A stretch of 64,000 nucleotides of DNA, taken from contig CBDETA010000003.1 of NCBI GenBank assembly GCA_965242785.1, positions 62,001-126,000 of the forward strand, given 5' to 3'. The notes beneath the pieces were generated by a model. That model had not been told where the DNA came from, did no database searches, and saw nothing but the letters and a program-made list of their open reading frames with translations. A program made the position numbers and the translations under genes. The stretch comes from Maricaulis sp965242785 (GTDB lineage Bacteria; Pseudomonadota; Alphaproteobacteria; Caulobacterales; Maricaulaceae). Every line of letters begins with the position of its first letter. Position 1 is the first letter of the stretch. This document shows positions 1 through 8,333 of the stretch, in pieces.

Positions 1-288
1 GATCAGGAAATGGATCTCGCCGGCCCAGGCCTCTCCCTGATAGCTCAGCGGCGTGCCGCAGCGGCCGCAAAAGCCGCGACTGACACCGGGCGAGGGGGCA
101 TGATGGCTCATCGGGCCGGTCACCGAGACCTGGTCCTCGCGCCAGCCGACCCAGGTTGAAAAGGCACCACCGGTCGAGCGGCGGCAGCTGTTGCAATGAC
201 AACGGGCGACGAATTTCGGCTTTCCCCGGCAGACAAAGCGCACGGTCTGGCAACGACATCCGCCTGCGCATTCCTGTGACGTAGACAT
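1..288 (-). CDS. GFA/CENP-V domain protein (C-terminus cut by window edge)
   Basis: Reading leftwards from an ATG at 288-286, the frame stays open for 96 codons to the window edge, so the C-terminus is missing. The protein is Cys-rich. CQTVRFVCRGKP is followed by ARCHCNSCRRSTGGAF and, later, SRGFCGRCGTPLSY. The C-x-C-x2-C cluster and the downstream C-x2-CGTPL are the zinc-binding signature of the GFA (glutathione-dependent formaldehyde-activating / CENP-V) fold. Such proteins are small cytosolic zinc proteins, and most have no proven substrate. Formaldehyde-glutathione chemistry is known for only a few of them, so only the fold is called here. The gene is divergent from the GIN-repeat gene to its right. 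Confidence 0.8.
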   Translation of the reverse strand, partial: MSTSQECAGGCRCQTVRFVCRGKPKFVARCHCNSCRRSTGGAFSTWVGWREDQVSVTGPMSHHAPSPGVSRGFCGRCGTPLSYQGEAWAGEIHFLI

Positions 289-525
289 GTTCCGGCTCCG
301 CTCCCGGCAAGGGCAGGGGACCTGCAAACGCCATGGGGGATTCCCGTGGGCCAGCTTCCCGCTGGTCTGCAGGGACCTGCACGATAACCTTCCGTCAGTC
401 CGGCGTGACATTACACCTTCTTCATCCCCTCGACAGGGCGCTGCAGGTGCAAACCCGCCATAGACTGCATCCAATCGGTGTCTCTCAGGCATCATGGGGG
501 CGAAGAGACCTTTGGAGGGATCAAT
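289..525. other. Divergent intergenic region
   Basis: This 237-bp stretch lies between two divergent genes and must hold both promoters. I see a near-repeat around GGGACCTGCA (about 317 and 373) but no convincing -35/-10 pair and no RNA gene. The right end carries a clear ribosome-binding site, TTGGAGGG, seven bases before the next ATG. Confidence 0.4.
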
Positions 526-1521
526 ATGACGTTCAAGATTATCGCCGGTGGCGTCGCCACCCTGATGGGCATCGGCGCCCTGGCCATGACCGCTTCGGCA
601 CAGCCCGGCAGCAGCGCCCAGTCCTATTCCGGGGACACGGTTTCCATCGAGAACTTCATCGGCCGGGTCGAGGTCCGCACCGGCGGGTCGGACATCCGGG
701 TGGAATTCCGCAATCCCGGCTCGGAAGCCGAAACCCCGACGGCCCGCTCCGTCGGCGGCGGCGTTGCCATTGATGGCGGCCAGAGTGTGCGCCGTCTCAA
801 CTGCCGCACCCGCGATGACGAGGTCTTCATCGGTCGCTGGCCGGGTGCGACCTCGATCAATGAATACCCGGTGATCATCATCACCGCACCCGCCTCGGTG
901 AATTTCTCCATGTCCGACAGCGCTTTCGTCGGTCAGGCGGGTGATCTGGGATCGCTGGAACTGTCGATGAATTCCTGCGGTCGGTTCGAAGCCGGTGACA
1001 TCGACCGGACCGCCAGCCTTCGCATCAACGGCTCCGGCGATGTCCGCGTCCGCGATATCGGCGGGTCGGCCATGCTGAACATCAACGGATCGGGCGATAT
1101 CGATGCCGGTAATATCGGTGGCGATGCCGACATCAATATCAATGGTTCCGGTGACATCGTGGCCGGCAATGTGGCCGGTGCCACCGAGATCGACATCAAT
1201 GGCTCCGGTGATATCGAACTGGCCCGCCTGGCCTCGCTGGACATCAATATTTCCGGCTCCGGCGATGTCGAGGCCGATGCCATGGACGGCGCTTTCGACG
1301 CCCGGATTTCCGGCTCCGGCGATATCGAAGTGCGCAATGGCCGCGCCGAACCCTTCCAGGCTCACATCAACGGCTCGGGCGACATTTCCTTTGGCGGCAC
1401 GGCAGTCAATGTCACCGTGCGCGAATCCGGTGGCGGTGACGTCAACATCAACGAGATCGAAGGCTCGATCGATTGGCGCCGCAATGGCCGGTCGATCCTG
1501 CGTGTCGGCGGCGCCAACTAG
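526..1521 (+). CDS. Exported GIN-domain (DUF2807-like) repeat protein
   Basis: The 331-residue protein starts at ATG 526 behind GGAGGG; an upstream in-frame ATG at 478 lacks a ribosome-binding site. Residues 1-25 form a signal peptide ending in ASA, so the product is exported. The second half contains seven copies of an I-[NS]-G-S-G-D-[IV] turn spaced about 18-25 residues apart, roughly residues 165-285. This is the pattern of the GIN/DUF2807 head domain, a right-handed parallel beta-solenoid. Two cysteines (in LNCRTR and MNSCGR) could form a disulfide. Family members are described as putative adhesin or envelope-surface domains with no defined ligand. The gene appears monocistronic and convergent with rlmB. 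Confidence 0.75.
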   Translation: MTFKIIAGGVATLMGIGALAMTASAQPGSSAQSYSGDTVSIENFIGRVEVRTGGSDIRVEFRNPGSEAETPTARSVGGGVAIDGGQSVRRLNCRTRDDEVFIGRWPGATSINEYPVIIITAPASVNFSMSDSAFVGQAGDLGSLELSMNSCGRFEAGDIDRTASLRINGSGDVRVRDIGGSAMLNINGSGDIDAGNIGGDADININGSGDIVAGNVAGATEIDINGSGDIELARLASLDINISGSGDVEADAMDGAFDARISGSGDIEVRNGRAEPFQAHINGSGDISFGGTAVNVTVRESGGGDVNINEIEGSIDWRRNGRSILRVGGAN

Positions 1522-1543
1522 GTCTGGCGCCTGACCGACAAAC

Positions 1544-2356
1544 CTATTCTGGCGTCCGGTTTCTGACCGGACGCCATTTTGCTGCCTCGTAGAGGGCGAT
1601 GGCGGCGGCATTGGAGACATTGAGGCTTTCCACCGCTTCGGTCATCGGGATGCGCACCAGCTGGTCGCACGCCTCCATCACCCGCGGGCGCAGGCCCTTC
1701 TCCTCCGACCCCATCACCAGGACCACGCCGGGGCCATGGCCCTGTCCGTCCGGGCCGGCCAGCGCGTCGGCCAGCAGGGCTTCGCCTTCACCGGCCAGAC
1801 CCAGCACCCAGCGTCCCGCCTTGCGGAAATCCAGCAGGGTGTCGGCAATATTGGTCACCCGCACATAGGGCACGCGCTCGGCCGCCCCGACCGCGCTCTT
1901 GCACACCGTGCCGAACAGGGGCGGGGCCTTGCGGTCCTGCATCACCACCGCGCGAACGCCAAACGCCGCGGCAGAGCGCAGCACGGCGCCGACATTGTGC
2001 GGGTCGGTGATCTGGTCCAGCACCAGCACGAGGCCGTGCGTGGGGTCGATGATGCCGTTGACCGATTCCGGCTCCAGTGCCGACACCTTGGCGGCAAAGC
2101 CCTGGTGGACCGCACCCGGCGGCAGGTCATTGTCGATGGCATGCGGTTCGACCGTCTGGGCCTGCACGCCTTCGGGCAGATCACGCGCGGCATTGCGCGT
2201 CACCCTGAGCTCGATCAGCTTGCGGCGCGGATTGGCGAGCGCGGCCAGGACCGCGTGGCGCCCCCAAATCCAGCCGGAATCACCCGCGTCAGCAGGCCTG
2301 GAGCGGCGGCTGTAATCGGGCCGTTTCGGGCTGTTGCGCCTCTGGTTCTTCGTCAC
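1544..2356 (-). CDS. rlmB: 23S rRNA 2'-O-ribose methyltransferase, TrmH/SpoU family (RlmB type)
   Basis: The 270-residue product has a basic N-terminal tail (about 1-25), a substrate-binding domain starting at GRHAVLAAL, and a C-terminal SPOUT methyltransferase domain. SpoU motifs are visible: LDQITDPHNVGAVLRSA (motif 1), VLVMGSEEKGLRP (motif 2) and IPMTEAVESLNVSNAAAI (motif 3, the knotted S-adenosylmethionine site). E. coli RlmB modifies G2251 of 23S rRNA; substrate identity here is inferred from family likeness. The start is GTG at 2356, with GGAG about 11 bases upstream on that strand. It is transcribed away from the adjacent tRNA-Tyr. Confidence 0.88.
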   Translation of the reverse strand: MTKNQRRNSPKRPDYSRRSRPADAGDSGWIWGRHAVLAALANPRRKLIELRVTRNAARDLPEGVQAQTVEPHAIDNDLPPGAVHQGFAAKVSALEPESVNGIIDPTHGLVLVLDQITDPHNVGAVLRSAAAFGVRAVVMQDRKAPPLFGTVCKSAVGAAERVPYVRVTNIADTLLDFRKAGRWVLGLAGEGEALLADALAGPDGQGHGPGVVLVMGSEEKGLRPRVMEACDQLVRIPMTEAVESLNVSNAAAIALYEAAKWRPVRNRTPE

Positions 2357-2435
2357 TATAGTCCGCGCTCCTGTTTCGGGGCTCTGCCCGGTTTTGCGTG
2401 TCCTAGCACGGCTGAAGCAAAGCTGAGAGACTTCG

Positions 2436-2464
2436 TTGCAGGACGCTTTCGAGCCGGTTATGTC
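2436..2464 (+). promoter_or_regulatory. Candidate promoter of tRNA-Tyr
   Basis: TTGCAG (2436-2441) and TATGTC (2459-2464) are separated by 17 bases. The tRNA begins 20 bases after the -10 hexamer, the expected geometry for a housekeeping sigma promoter. This is a match by eye only. Confidence 0.45.
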
Positions 2465-2483
2465 CGAACTCGAACGACCCCGT

Positions 2484-2568
2484 GGAGGGGTGGGTGAGTG
2501 GTTAATACCACCAGACTGTAAATCTGGCGCCTCAGGCTACGCTGGTTCGAATCCAGCCCCCTCCACCA
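2484..2568 (+). tRNA. tRNA-Tyr (GUA)
   Basis: The acceptor arms GGAGGGG (2484-2490) and CCCCTCC (2558-2564) pair, and an A discriminator and encoded CCA follow. The anticodon loop CTGTAAA between CCAGA and TCTGG gives anticodon GTA at 2518-2520. A long variable arm marks a class II tRNA, as expected for bacterial tRNA-Tyr. The T arm contains GGTTCGAATCC. Confidence 0.97.
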
Positions 2569-2673
2569 TTTCCCTTTCCCATCAAGCTGATCGGCAAACC
2601 GCACCGCGATCGCCGTCCTTTAACGCCAAAAAAATCTCTCTGCGCTATTCGGTCTGCAAAGGGGAGAGATTCG

Positions 2674-3825
2674 GTGTTCAGGCGATACTGGCCAGAAATC
2701 AGCACGGACCGGCACGTCACGGTCGCCTCGCGGCGATCGCTGTCAGGTTTTTGCCTGCTGGCTGGCACCTCGGGCATTCTGGTCACCATTGCCAATCTCA
2801 AATACTTCTTCGCAAGCCCCGTTCCGGTAACGCTCGGTGCGATTGCCACGCTGGTCTGCCTGCTCGCCCCCATCTGGGTCAATGCCGGTGGAAAATTCGA
2901 GTTCAGGGCCCGTCTGGTCGGCGTGTTCATGCTCTGCATGCTCACCGCCCTGGCACTGATGAACGGTCGACTGGTGATTCCGAGCAATCTGTTGCTGGTT
3001 CCCGGAGTGATGACGTTCGCGCTTGCCGTGGGCTGGCGGACCGGACTTGGCTTTCTCGTGATTACGCTCGCGATCTACGGCTGGAGCTTCGCCAATGGCC
3101 TGGCGCCAGGTGGAGACGACATGGGCGGCTATCTGTTCACCCTCTTCGTCGCCATGGTGATGAGCGCGGTATTCGTCTTTGCCGGCGCCACCATTTTCCG
3201 CCGCGAGATGTTGAGAGCCACGGACGAGCTGGAACAGGCGCGCCAGACGGCGGAAGATGCCATGCTGCACTTCCGCGAGCGGGCAGCGACGGATGCCCTG
3301 ACCGGCATGGCCAATCGCGCCAGTTTCGACCAGGCGCTGGACCGCGAGTTCGAACACTTCCAGGTCTCGGAACAGCCCTTTTCCCTGATCATCTTCGATC
3401 TCGATCACTTCAAGCGCATCAACGACACCTACGGCCATGTCGCCGGCGACCGGGTCCTGGTCGAAACCGCCCGGGTGATCTCCCGAACGGTGCGCATCTG
3501 CGACACGGTCGGCCGGATTGGCGGCGAGGAATTTGCCGTCATTCTGCCCGAAAGCGACGAGGCCACCGCAGTCGAACTGGCCGAACGCATGCGTCTGGCC
3601 ATCGCGGGTCTTCGCATCCAGACCGAACGGCGCGGCGAGGTTTCGGTGACCGCCAGTTTCGGCGTCGCCGAATGTGCGGCATCCGACACGGCCGTCGCCC
3701 TGGTCGAGCGGGCGGACCAGTTGCTCTATCGCGCCAAGCGCAAGGGCCGCGACCGCGTTGAGGCGGCGCTCACCAGTTGCGGCGAGCACCAGGATGAGGT
3801 TTCACCCGGGTTACGTCAGGCGTAG
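2674..3825 (+). CDS. Membrane-anchored diguanylate cyclase (GGDEF)
   Basis: The 383-residue protein starts at GTG 2674 behind GGGGAGA. The first ~175 residues contain about six hydrophobic segments, forming a membrane sensor of unassigned ligand. A short coiled linker (ATDELEQARQTAEDA) leads to a GGDEF domain. The catalytic signature is GGEEF at residues 283-287, a fully active variant. The inhibitory I-site RxxD (RICD) lies five residues before it, so c-di-GMP feedback control is likely. FDLDHFKRINDTYGH supplies the metal and substrate motifs. It should make c-di-GMP from two GTP at the inner membrane. No EAL domain is present. It is flanked by two tRNA genes. Confidence 0.92.
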   Translation: MFRRYWPEISTDRHVTVASRRSLSGFCLLAGTSGILVTIANLKYFFASPVPVTLGAIATLVCLLAPIWVNAGGKFEFRARLVGVFMLCMLTALALMNGRLVIPSNLLLVPGVMTFALAVGWRTGLGFLVITLAIYGWSFANGLAPGGDDMGGYLFTLFVAMVMSAVFVFAGATIFRREMLRATDELEQARQTAEDAMLHFRERAATDALTGMANRASFDQALDREFEHFQVSEQPFSLIIFDLDHFKRINDTYGHVAGDRVLVETARVISRTVRICDTVGRIGGEEFAVILPESDEATAVELAERMRLAIAGLRIQTERRGEVSVTASFGVAECAASDTAVALVERADQLLYRAKRKGRDRVEAALTSCGEHQDEVSPGLRQA

Positions 3826-3857
3826 GCCGACTTTACCGCAAGGCCATGCATCGGGCA

Positions 3858-3887
3858 CTCGACGCTGGGACACGAGTTCGCTAGAAA
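3858..3887 (+). promoter_or_regulatory. Possible promoter upstream of tRNA-Gly
   Basis: CTCGAC (3858-3863) and TAGAAA (3882-3887) have an 18-base spacer and lie about 33 bases before tRNA-Gly. The -35 match is weak, and the assignment rests only on position and rough consensus. Confidence 0.25.
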
Positions 3888-3920
3888 CCTTCGCCCGGTC
3901 CAAGGCCGGTTCGCTTTCGG

Positions 3921-3994
3921 GCGGGTATAGCACAATGGTAGTGCAGCAGCCTTCCAAGCTGAGGATGCGGGTTCGATTCCCGCTACCCGCTCCA
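3921..3994 (+). tRNA. tRNA-Gly (UCC)
   Basis: Acceptor GCGGGTA (3921-3927) pairs with TACCCGC (3984-3990), followed by T and an encoded CCA. The anticodon stem GCAGC/GCTGA (one mismatched pair) closes the loop CTTCCAA, giving TCC at 3953-3955. The T arm is GCGGGTTCGATTCCCGC. It lies just upstream of tuf, as in many proteobacterial tyrT-glyT-thrT-tuf clusters, but no tRNA-Thr follows here. Confidence 0.97.
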
Positions 3995-4079
3995 ATCCTC
4001 TGTCCCTGATGCAGATACGTCCGGTCTGGCGCATGGCACGCAAGGCGCCAAGCCGCGCTTAAAGCTTGCCTTCTTTTGA

Positions 4080-4125
4080 AACGGGCGTTATCCCGCGCCC
4101 GTTCATTCGGGTACACCCGTACCCG
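4080..4125 (+). promoter_or_regulatory. Two tandem hairpins in the tuf leader
   Basis: AACGGGCG (4080-4087) pairs with CGCCCGTT (4096-4103), and CGGGTA (4108-4113) pairs with TACCCG (4120-4125). Neither is followed by a T tract, so they do not look like standard terminators. They lie between tRNA-Gly and the first tuf and could be processing or regulatory structures in a tRNA-tuf transcript. Confidence 0.4.
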
Positions 4126-4196
4126 GACGGTATTCACTCAATCCACGTCGATATGCCCATCCTCGCGATTAGGTCGGCGTTCTAGAGGAAAAGACG

Positions 4197-5387
4197 ATGG
4201 CGAAGGAAAAGTTTGAGCGCAACAAGCCGCACGCGAACATTGGCACGATTGGTCACGTTGACCACGGCAAGACGACGCTGACGGCTGCGATCACGATGGT
4301 TCTGGCGGAAGCCGGTGGCGGTGTTGCCAAGGGCTATGACGAGATTGACTCGGCGCCGGAAGAGAAGGCGCGCGGCATCACGATCTCGACGGCACACGTT
4401 GAGTATGAGACGGCCAACCGTCACTATGCGCACGTGGATTGCCCGGGTCACGCTGACTACGTGAAGAACATGATCACGGGTGCGGCGCAGATGGACGGCG
4501 CGATCCTGGTTGTGAACGCGGCTGACGGCCCGATGCCGCAGACGCGCGAGCACATTCTTCTGGCCCGTCAGGTTGGCGTTCCGGCCCTGGTTGTGTTCCT
4601 GAACAAGGTTGACCAGGTCGACGACGAAGAGCTGCTGGAACTGGTTGAGATGGAAGTGCGCGAACTTCTGTCCTCCTACGACTTCCCGGGTGACGATATT
4701 CCGATCGTTGCGGGTTCGGCTCTGGCGGCTGTTGAAGGCCGTGACGCGAACATCGGCAAGGACAAGATCCTGGAGCTGATGGCGGCAGTTGACGAATACA
4801 TCCCGACGCCGGATCGCCCGATTGACCAGCCCTTCCTGATGCCGATCGAAGACGTGTTCTCGATCTCGGGCCGGGGTACGGTTGTGACGGGTCGTGTTGA
4901 GCGCGGCATCGTGAAGGTCGGCGAGGAAATCGAGATCGTCGGCATCCGTGACACGCAGAAGACGACGTGCACGGGCGTTGAGATGTTCCGCAAGCTGCTT
5001 GACCAGGGTCAGGCGGGCGACAATGTGGGCGTGCTGCTGCGCGGTATTGACCGTGAAGGCGTTGAGCGTGGCCAGGTTCTCTGCAAGCCGGGCTCGATCA
5101 AGCCGCACGCGAAGTTCGTGGCCGAGGCCTACATCCTGACGAAGGAAGAGGGTGGCCGTCACACGCCGTTCTTCACCAACTACCGTCCGCAGTTCTACTT
5201 CCGCACGACCGACGTGACCGGCGTCGTGACGCTGAAGGAAGGCACCGAAATGGTGATGCCGGGCGACAATGTGGAAATGAATGTCGAGCTGATCACGCCG
5301 ATCGCCATGGAAGAGAAGCTGCGCTTCGCCATCCGTGAAGGCGGTCGCACCGTCGGCGCCGGCGTCGTCTCCAAAATCGTCGAGTAA
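4197..5387 (+). CDS. tuf: Elongation factor Tu, copy 1
   Basis: The 396-residue GTPase carries aminoacyl-tRNA to the ribosome. G1 GHVDHGKT is at 19-26, followed by RGITIST (switch I), DCPGH and NKVD, and the three-domain length is standard. The ribosome-binding site is GAGGAAAAG before ATG 4197. The nucleotide sequence appears identical to the second copy at 29788-30978, with divergence starting immediately outside the gene. It has its own terminator, so it forms a short unit apart from the str operon. Thr and Val codons are almost all ACG and GTT/GTG through most of the gene, but switch to ACC/GTC in the last ~210 bases. Confidence 0.98.
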   Translation: MAKEKFERNKPHANIGTIGHVDHGKTTLTAAITMVLAEAGGGVAKGYDEIDSAPEEKARGITISTAHVEYETANRHYAHVDCPGHADYVKNMITGAAQMDGAILVVNAADGPMPQTREHILLARQVGVPALVVFLNKVDQVDDEELLELVEMEVRELLSSYDFPGDDIPIVAGSALAAVEGRDANIGKDKILELMAAVDEYIPTPDRPIDQPFLMPIEDVFSISGRGTVVTGRVERGIVKVGEEIEIVGIRDTQKTTCTGVEMFRKLLDQGQAGDNVGVLLRGIDREGVERGQVLCKPGSIKPHAKFVAEAYILTKEEGGRHTPFFTNYRPQFYFRTTDVTGVVTLKEGTEMVMPGDNVEMNVELITPIAMEEKLRFAIREGGRTVGAGVVSKIVE

Positions 5388-5412
5388 GCCATTCGGCGAT
5401 ACCGATTGAAGA

Positions 5413-5441
5413 AGCGGCGGGCCTCCGGGTCCGCCGTTTTT
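5413..5441 (+). terminator. Intrinsic terminator of tuf copy 1
   Basis: CGGCGGGCC (5415-5423) pairs with GGTCCGCCG, including one G-T pair, and a run of five T follows. It lies 26 bases after the tuf stop codon. Confidence 0.8.
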
Positions 5442-5541
5442 GTTTGGCGTGACGTCCGGTGCTGCGCAGGTGGCGATCTGGACACCCAATGACCGGGCCG
5501 GTACCACTTTGCGCCCTTGCAAGCAGATGCGTTGAGTGGAC

Positions 5542-6306
5542 ATGGCCGAAGCACCCAAACTCCGTCTGAATCCGGCGCTGGATCCTGAGCCCTGGGCGCG
5601 GATCTATGCCCGGGACGAGCTGGTGCAGATCCCCGACGTGTTCGAGCCGGCTCTGGCGGACGAGATCGAACGTTTGCTCAGCCAGTCCCTGCAATGGCGC
5701 ATGGTGTTCGTTGAAGCCGATCCTTCTGCGCCCGGCGGCGAGCGCGTCATCCAGCTGACCCAGGCCGACATGATGCAATTGGGCCGTGATGGAATCGGCC
5801 AGAAGCTGGCAAGGGTGATGGAGCGGGCGCGCGACAATTACGGCTATCTCTATGATGCCTACCCGATGATCGAGGCCTATACGTCGGGCTGGGATCCGGG
5901 GCATCCGATCCATGCGCTGACCGAGTTCATCAATTCGCCGGAGTATCTGGAGTTCGGCAAGGCCGTGACGGGGGCGCCCGTCGTGACCAAGGCGGATGCC
6001 CAGGCCACCCGCTATGCCCGGGGCCATTTTCTCACCCGGCATGTCGATGAGGGGCATGATCGCGAGAGGGTGGCGGCGTACACGCTCGGCTTCACCCGCA
6101 ACTGGCAGCCGGACTGGGGCGGTCTGCTGATGCTGTTGGACGAAAACATGGACATCTCGCGGGCCTTCCTGCCGCGCTTCAACGTGTTGTCGATCTTCAA
6201 CGGCCGGAAGGTGCACTCGGTCAGTCCGGTATCTCCCTTTGCCGGCGGTATTCGCCACCAGATCACCGGCTGGTTCCGCAACGACAAGCCTTACCGGGAG
6301 GGCTGA
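5542..6306 (+). CDS. 2-oxoglutarate/Fe(II)-dependent oxygenase
   Basis: Taking ATG 5542 as start gives 254 residues; GTG 5536 is two codons upstream and in frame. The C-terminal half shows the jelly-roll metal triad H167-x-D169 (RHVDEG), distal H225 (KVHSVSPV) and the 2-oxoglutarate-binding arginine R238 (IRHQITGW). Such enzymes couple oxidative decarboxylation of 2-oxoglutarate to hydroxylation, often of Pro or Asp in proteins or peptides. The layout resembles prolyl-4-hydroxylase-like proteins. No signal peptide is seen, so the product is cytosolic. The stop codon overlaps the next start by one base (TGATG), so it is translationally coupled to the TPR-sulfotransferase. The substrate is unknown. 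Confidence 0.82.
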   Translation: MAEAPKLRLNPALDPEPWARIYARDELVQIPDVFEPALADEIERLLSQSLQWRMVFVEADPSAPGGERVIQLTQADMMQLGRDGIGQKLARVMERARDNYGYLYDAYPMIEAYTSGWDPGHPIHALTEFINSPEYLEFGKAVTGAPVVTKADAQATRYARGHFLTRHVDEGHDRERVAAYTLGFTRNWQPDWGGLLMLLDENMDISRAFLPRFNVLSIFNGRKVHSVSPVSPFAGGIRHQITGWFRNDKPYREG

Positions 6307-8333
6307 TGCAGGATCCCCGTCTGGCTGAAGCTGCTTCATTGCGCCTGGCGAACGACTTCGCTGGAGCCTGGTCGCGTTGTCAGGCCGTGCTGGCCGAGCG
6401 TCCTGGCGACGCCCAGGCCCTCGCCATCATGGCCGTTTGCCTGGTCGAGACGGGCGACCTGGCGCGCGGTGCGGCTTTGCTTGATCAGGCGGAGCAAGCG
6501 GATCCGTCCGAGCCGCTGGTGTATCTCTACCGTTCCATGCTGGAAGAGGCCCAAGGCAATGCTGCCGGGGCTCTGGCTTCGGCACAGCGGGCGAGCGAGC
6601 TGGCACCTGACCGGTTTGATGTCTGGGGGCGGCTGGGCGATCTGGCGGGACGGGCGGGTGATTTTGCGCTTTGCGCCCGGGCCCTGCGATCCGCTTTGGA
6701 CGCGGACCCGGCACATCCGGCTGCCGCGCCCGTCGCACTACGCCTCGCCGGAGCCGAGGTGGAACAGTTCAATCTTCCCGCGGCTGCCGCCGCCCTGGAC
6801 ATGGCCGAACAGCTGGGTCTTGCCGGAACGCTTGATGTGCTGCGCATGCGGGCGGAAGTGGCGCGCCATGCAGGAGATTTCGAGGCGTTGCGTGAAGTTG
6901 CCCAGCGCTGGCACGACAGGGCGCCCGACGATCCGGAAGCGGCCGGTGCCCTGGCCTTGGCGCTTGGCCAGCTCGGTTATTATCGCCGGGCGATCCGCTT
7001 GTTCCAGCCGGTGATCGATGCTGACCCCTCGGTGGCCGAAAACTGGGCGGCAATCGGTCGGCTCTATCTTGGCGCGCGCGATTTCGATGCGGCCAGGGCG
7101 GCCTTCGACACGGCGCTTGCGCGCGATCCACGATGCGCAGAGGCAACGTTCGGCCTGGCACGGATCCACACATTCCTGGGGGGGCTGGACCTGGCCGCCG
7201 AGATGTGTCGGAAAACGCTGGAGAGCGATCCGGAAAACTTCGAGGCCTATGGCCAGCTGTGTGAAGTGACAGGCGGCCGTATATCTGACGCAGAGTTGTC
7301 CCGTCTTGCAGCCGGAACCAGCCGGCCGGGCGTTCCGGCCGACCGGCTGTCGATTGGCCTGTTCGCGCTGGGTGATGCCTATCACCGGCGCAAGCAACGG
7401 GATGAGGCTTTTGCCGCCTGGGCGCGCGCCAATGACACCAAGAAGCTGCAGCACAACGGCGCAGTCGTATCCTCCTACGACCGGCCTGAGCAGGAGCGGC
7501 GGGTTGCCTGGCTGGAGCGGGCCTTCGCGAGCCGACCGGATGTGGCGCAACAGCTTTCCGGGCCGACGCCCATTTTCATTGTCGGCATGCCGCGCTCCGG
7601 GACCACGCTGATCGAGGCGGCCATCGCCGCTCATGACGAGGTCACGGCGGGCGGTGAGCTGAGCTCGCTGCCGGCCCTCTTCGAGGAGTTCCTGCGCTGG
7701 GCACGGGAAACCGCCTGGTCGGGAGGGATCATTCCCGAGTCTGTGCTGGCGCCCTGGCGCGAGCGTTATGTCCGACAGCTGGAAGCCTATGGGTTGACCG
7801 GCACCCGGTGGGTCACGGACAAGCAACCGGCCAACTTCATGGCTGTCGGTCTCATCCGGCAGATGTTTCCGCAGTCGCCGGTCATCCACACCCGCCGCCG
7901 GCCGCAGGAAGTCGCCTTTTCGATCTTCCGTCGCAATTTCTCGCGCATGTGGCCGTTTGCGCACGACCTGGACGACATCGCCCACTATTACGCGCTGCAA
8001 GCGCGACTGGGGGAACACTGGGCGCAGTTTGATCCGGAAGGCGTGACGCCGCTTCAGTACGAGCAGCTGGTCGAGGACTTCGAGCCCCAATTGCGCCGCG
8101 TGGTGCAGCGCTGCGGGCTGACGTGGGACGACAAGTGTCTGTCCTACTACGCCCAGGATCGTGTCGTGATGACGTTCAGCGCGGTCCAGGTGCGAAAGCC
8201 GCCCTCGCGCGAGCATCTGGACTCCACCACCCCCTACAGCGACCATCTGGAGCCCTTCCGTCAGGCCCTGAAGGCCTGGCCGGTCGATCCGCAGACCGGG
8301 CAGTGGATGGCCAATGAAGGGGTGAGGTCGTGA
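6306..8333 (+). CDS. TPR-repeat sulfotransferase
   Basis: The 675-residue protein has about ten tetratricopeptide-like helical repeats over roughly residues 1-390 (A-x3-A/G-x2-A-x-A patterns). A sulfotransferase domain follows from about residue 418. The PAPS-binding 5'-phosphosulfate loop is IFIVGMPRSGTTLIE. A later segment, HTRRRPQEVAFSIFRRNF, fits the 3'-phosphate-binding region. Sulfotransferases of this type move sulfate from PAPS to a hydroxyl acceptor, and the TPR scaffold probably binds a protein or peptide partner. It overlaps the preceding oxygenase by one base and the next gene by four (GTGA), so all three are probably one translational unit. The acceptor is unknown. Confidence 0.85.
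   Translation: MQDPRLAEAASLRLANDFAGAWSRCQAVLAERPGDAQALAIMAVCLVETGDLARGAALLDQAEQADPSEPLVYLYRSMLEEAQGNAAGALASAQRASELAPDRFDVWGRLGDLAGRAGDFALCARALRSALDADPAHPAAAPVALRLAGAEVEQFNLPAAAAALDMAEQLGLAGTLDVLRMRAEVARHAGDFEALREVAQRWHDRAPDDPEAAGALALALGQLGYYRRAIRLFQPVIDADPSVAENWAAIGRLYLGARDFDAARAAFDTALARDPRCAEATFGLARIHTFLGGLDLAAEMCRKTLESDPENFEAYGQLCEVTGGRISDAELSRLAAGTSRPGVPADRLSIGLFALGDAYHRRKQRDEAFAAWARANDTKKLQHNGAVVSSYDRPEQERRVAWLERAFASRPDVAQQLSGPTPIFIVGMPRSGTTLIEAAIAAHDEVTAGGELSSLPALFEEFLRWARETAWSGGIIPESVLAPWRERYVRQLEAYGLTGTRWVTDKQPANFMAVGLIRQMFPQSPVIHTRRRPQEVAFSIFRRNFSRMWPFAHDLDDIAHYYALQARLGEHWAQFDPEGVTPLQYEQLVEDFEPQLRRVVQRCGLTWDDKCLSYYAQDRVVMTFSAVQVRKPPSREHLDSTTPYSDHLEPFRQALKAWPVDPQTGQWMANEGVRS

Noticed and set aside
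3995..4196. Possible tRNA-Thr between tRNA-Gly and tuf
   Set aside because: No cloverleaf with an acceptor stem and T-loop GTTCGA was found; only two simple hairpins are present.
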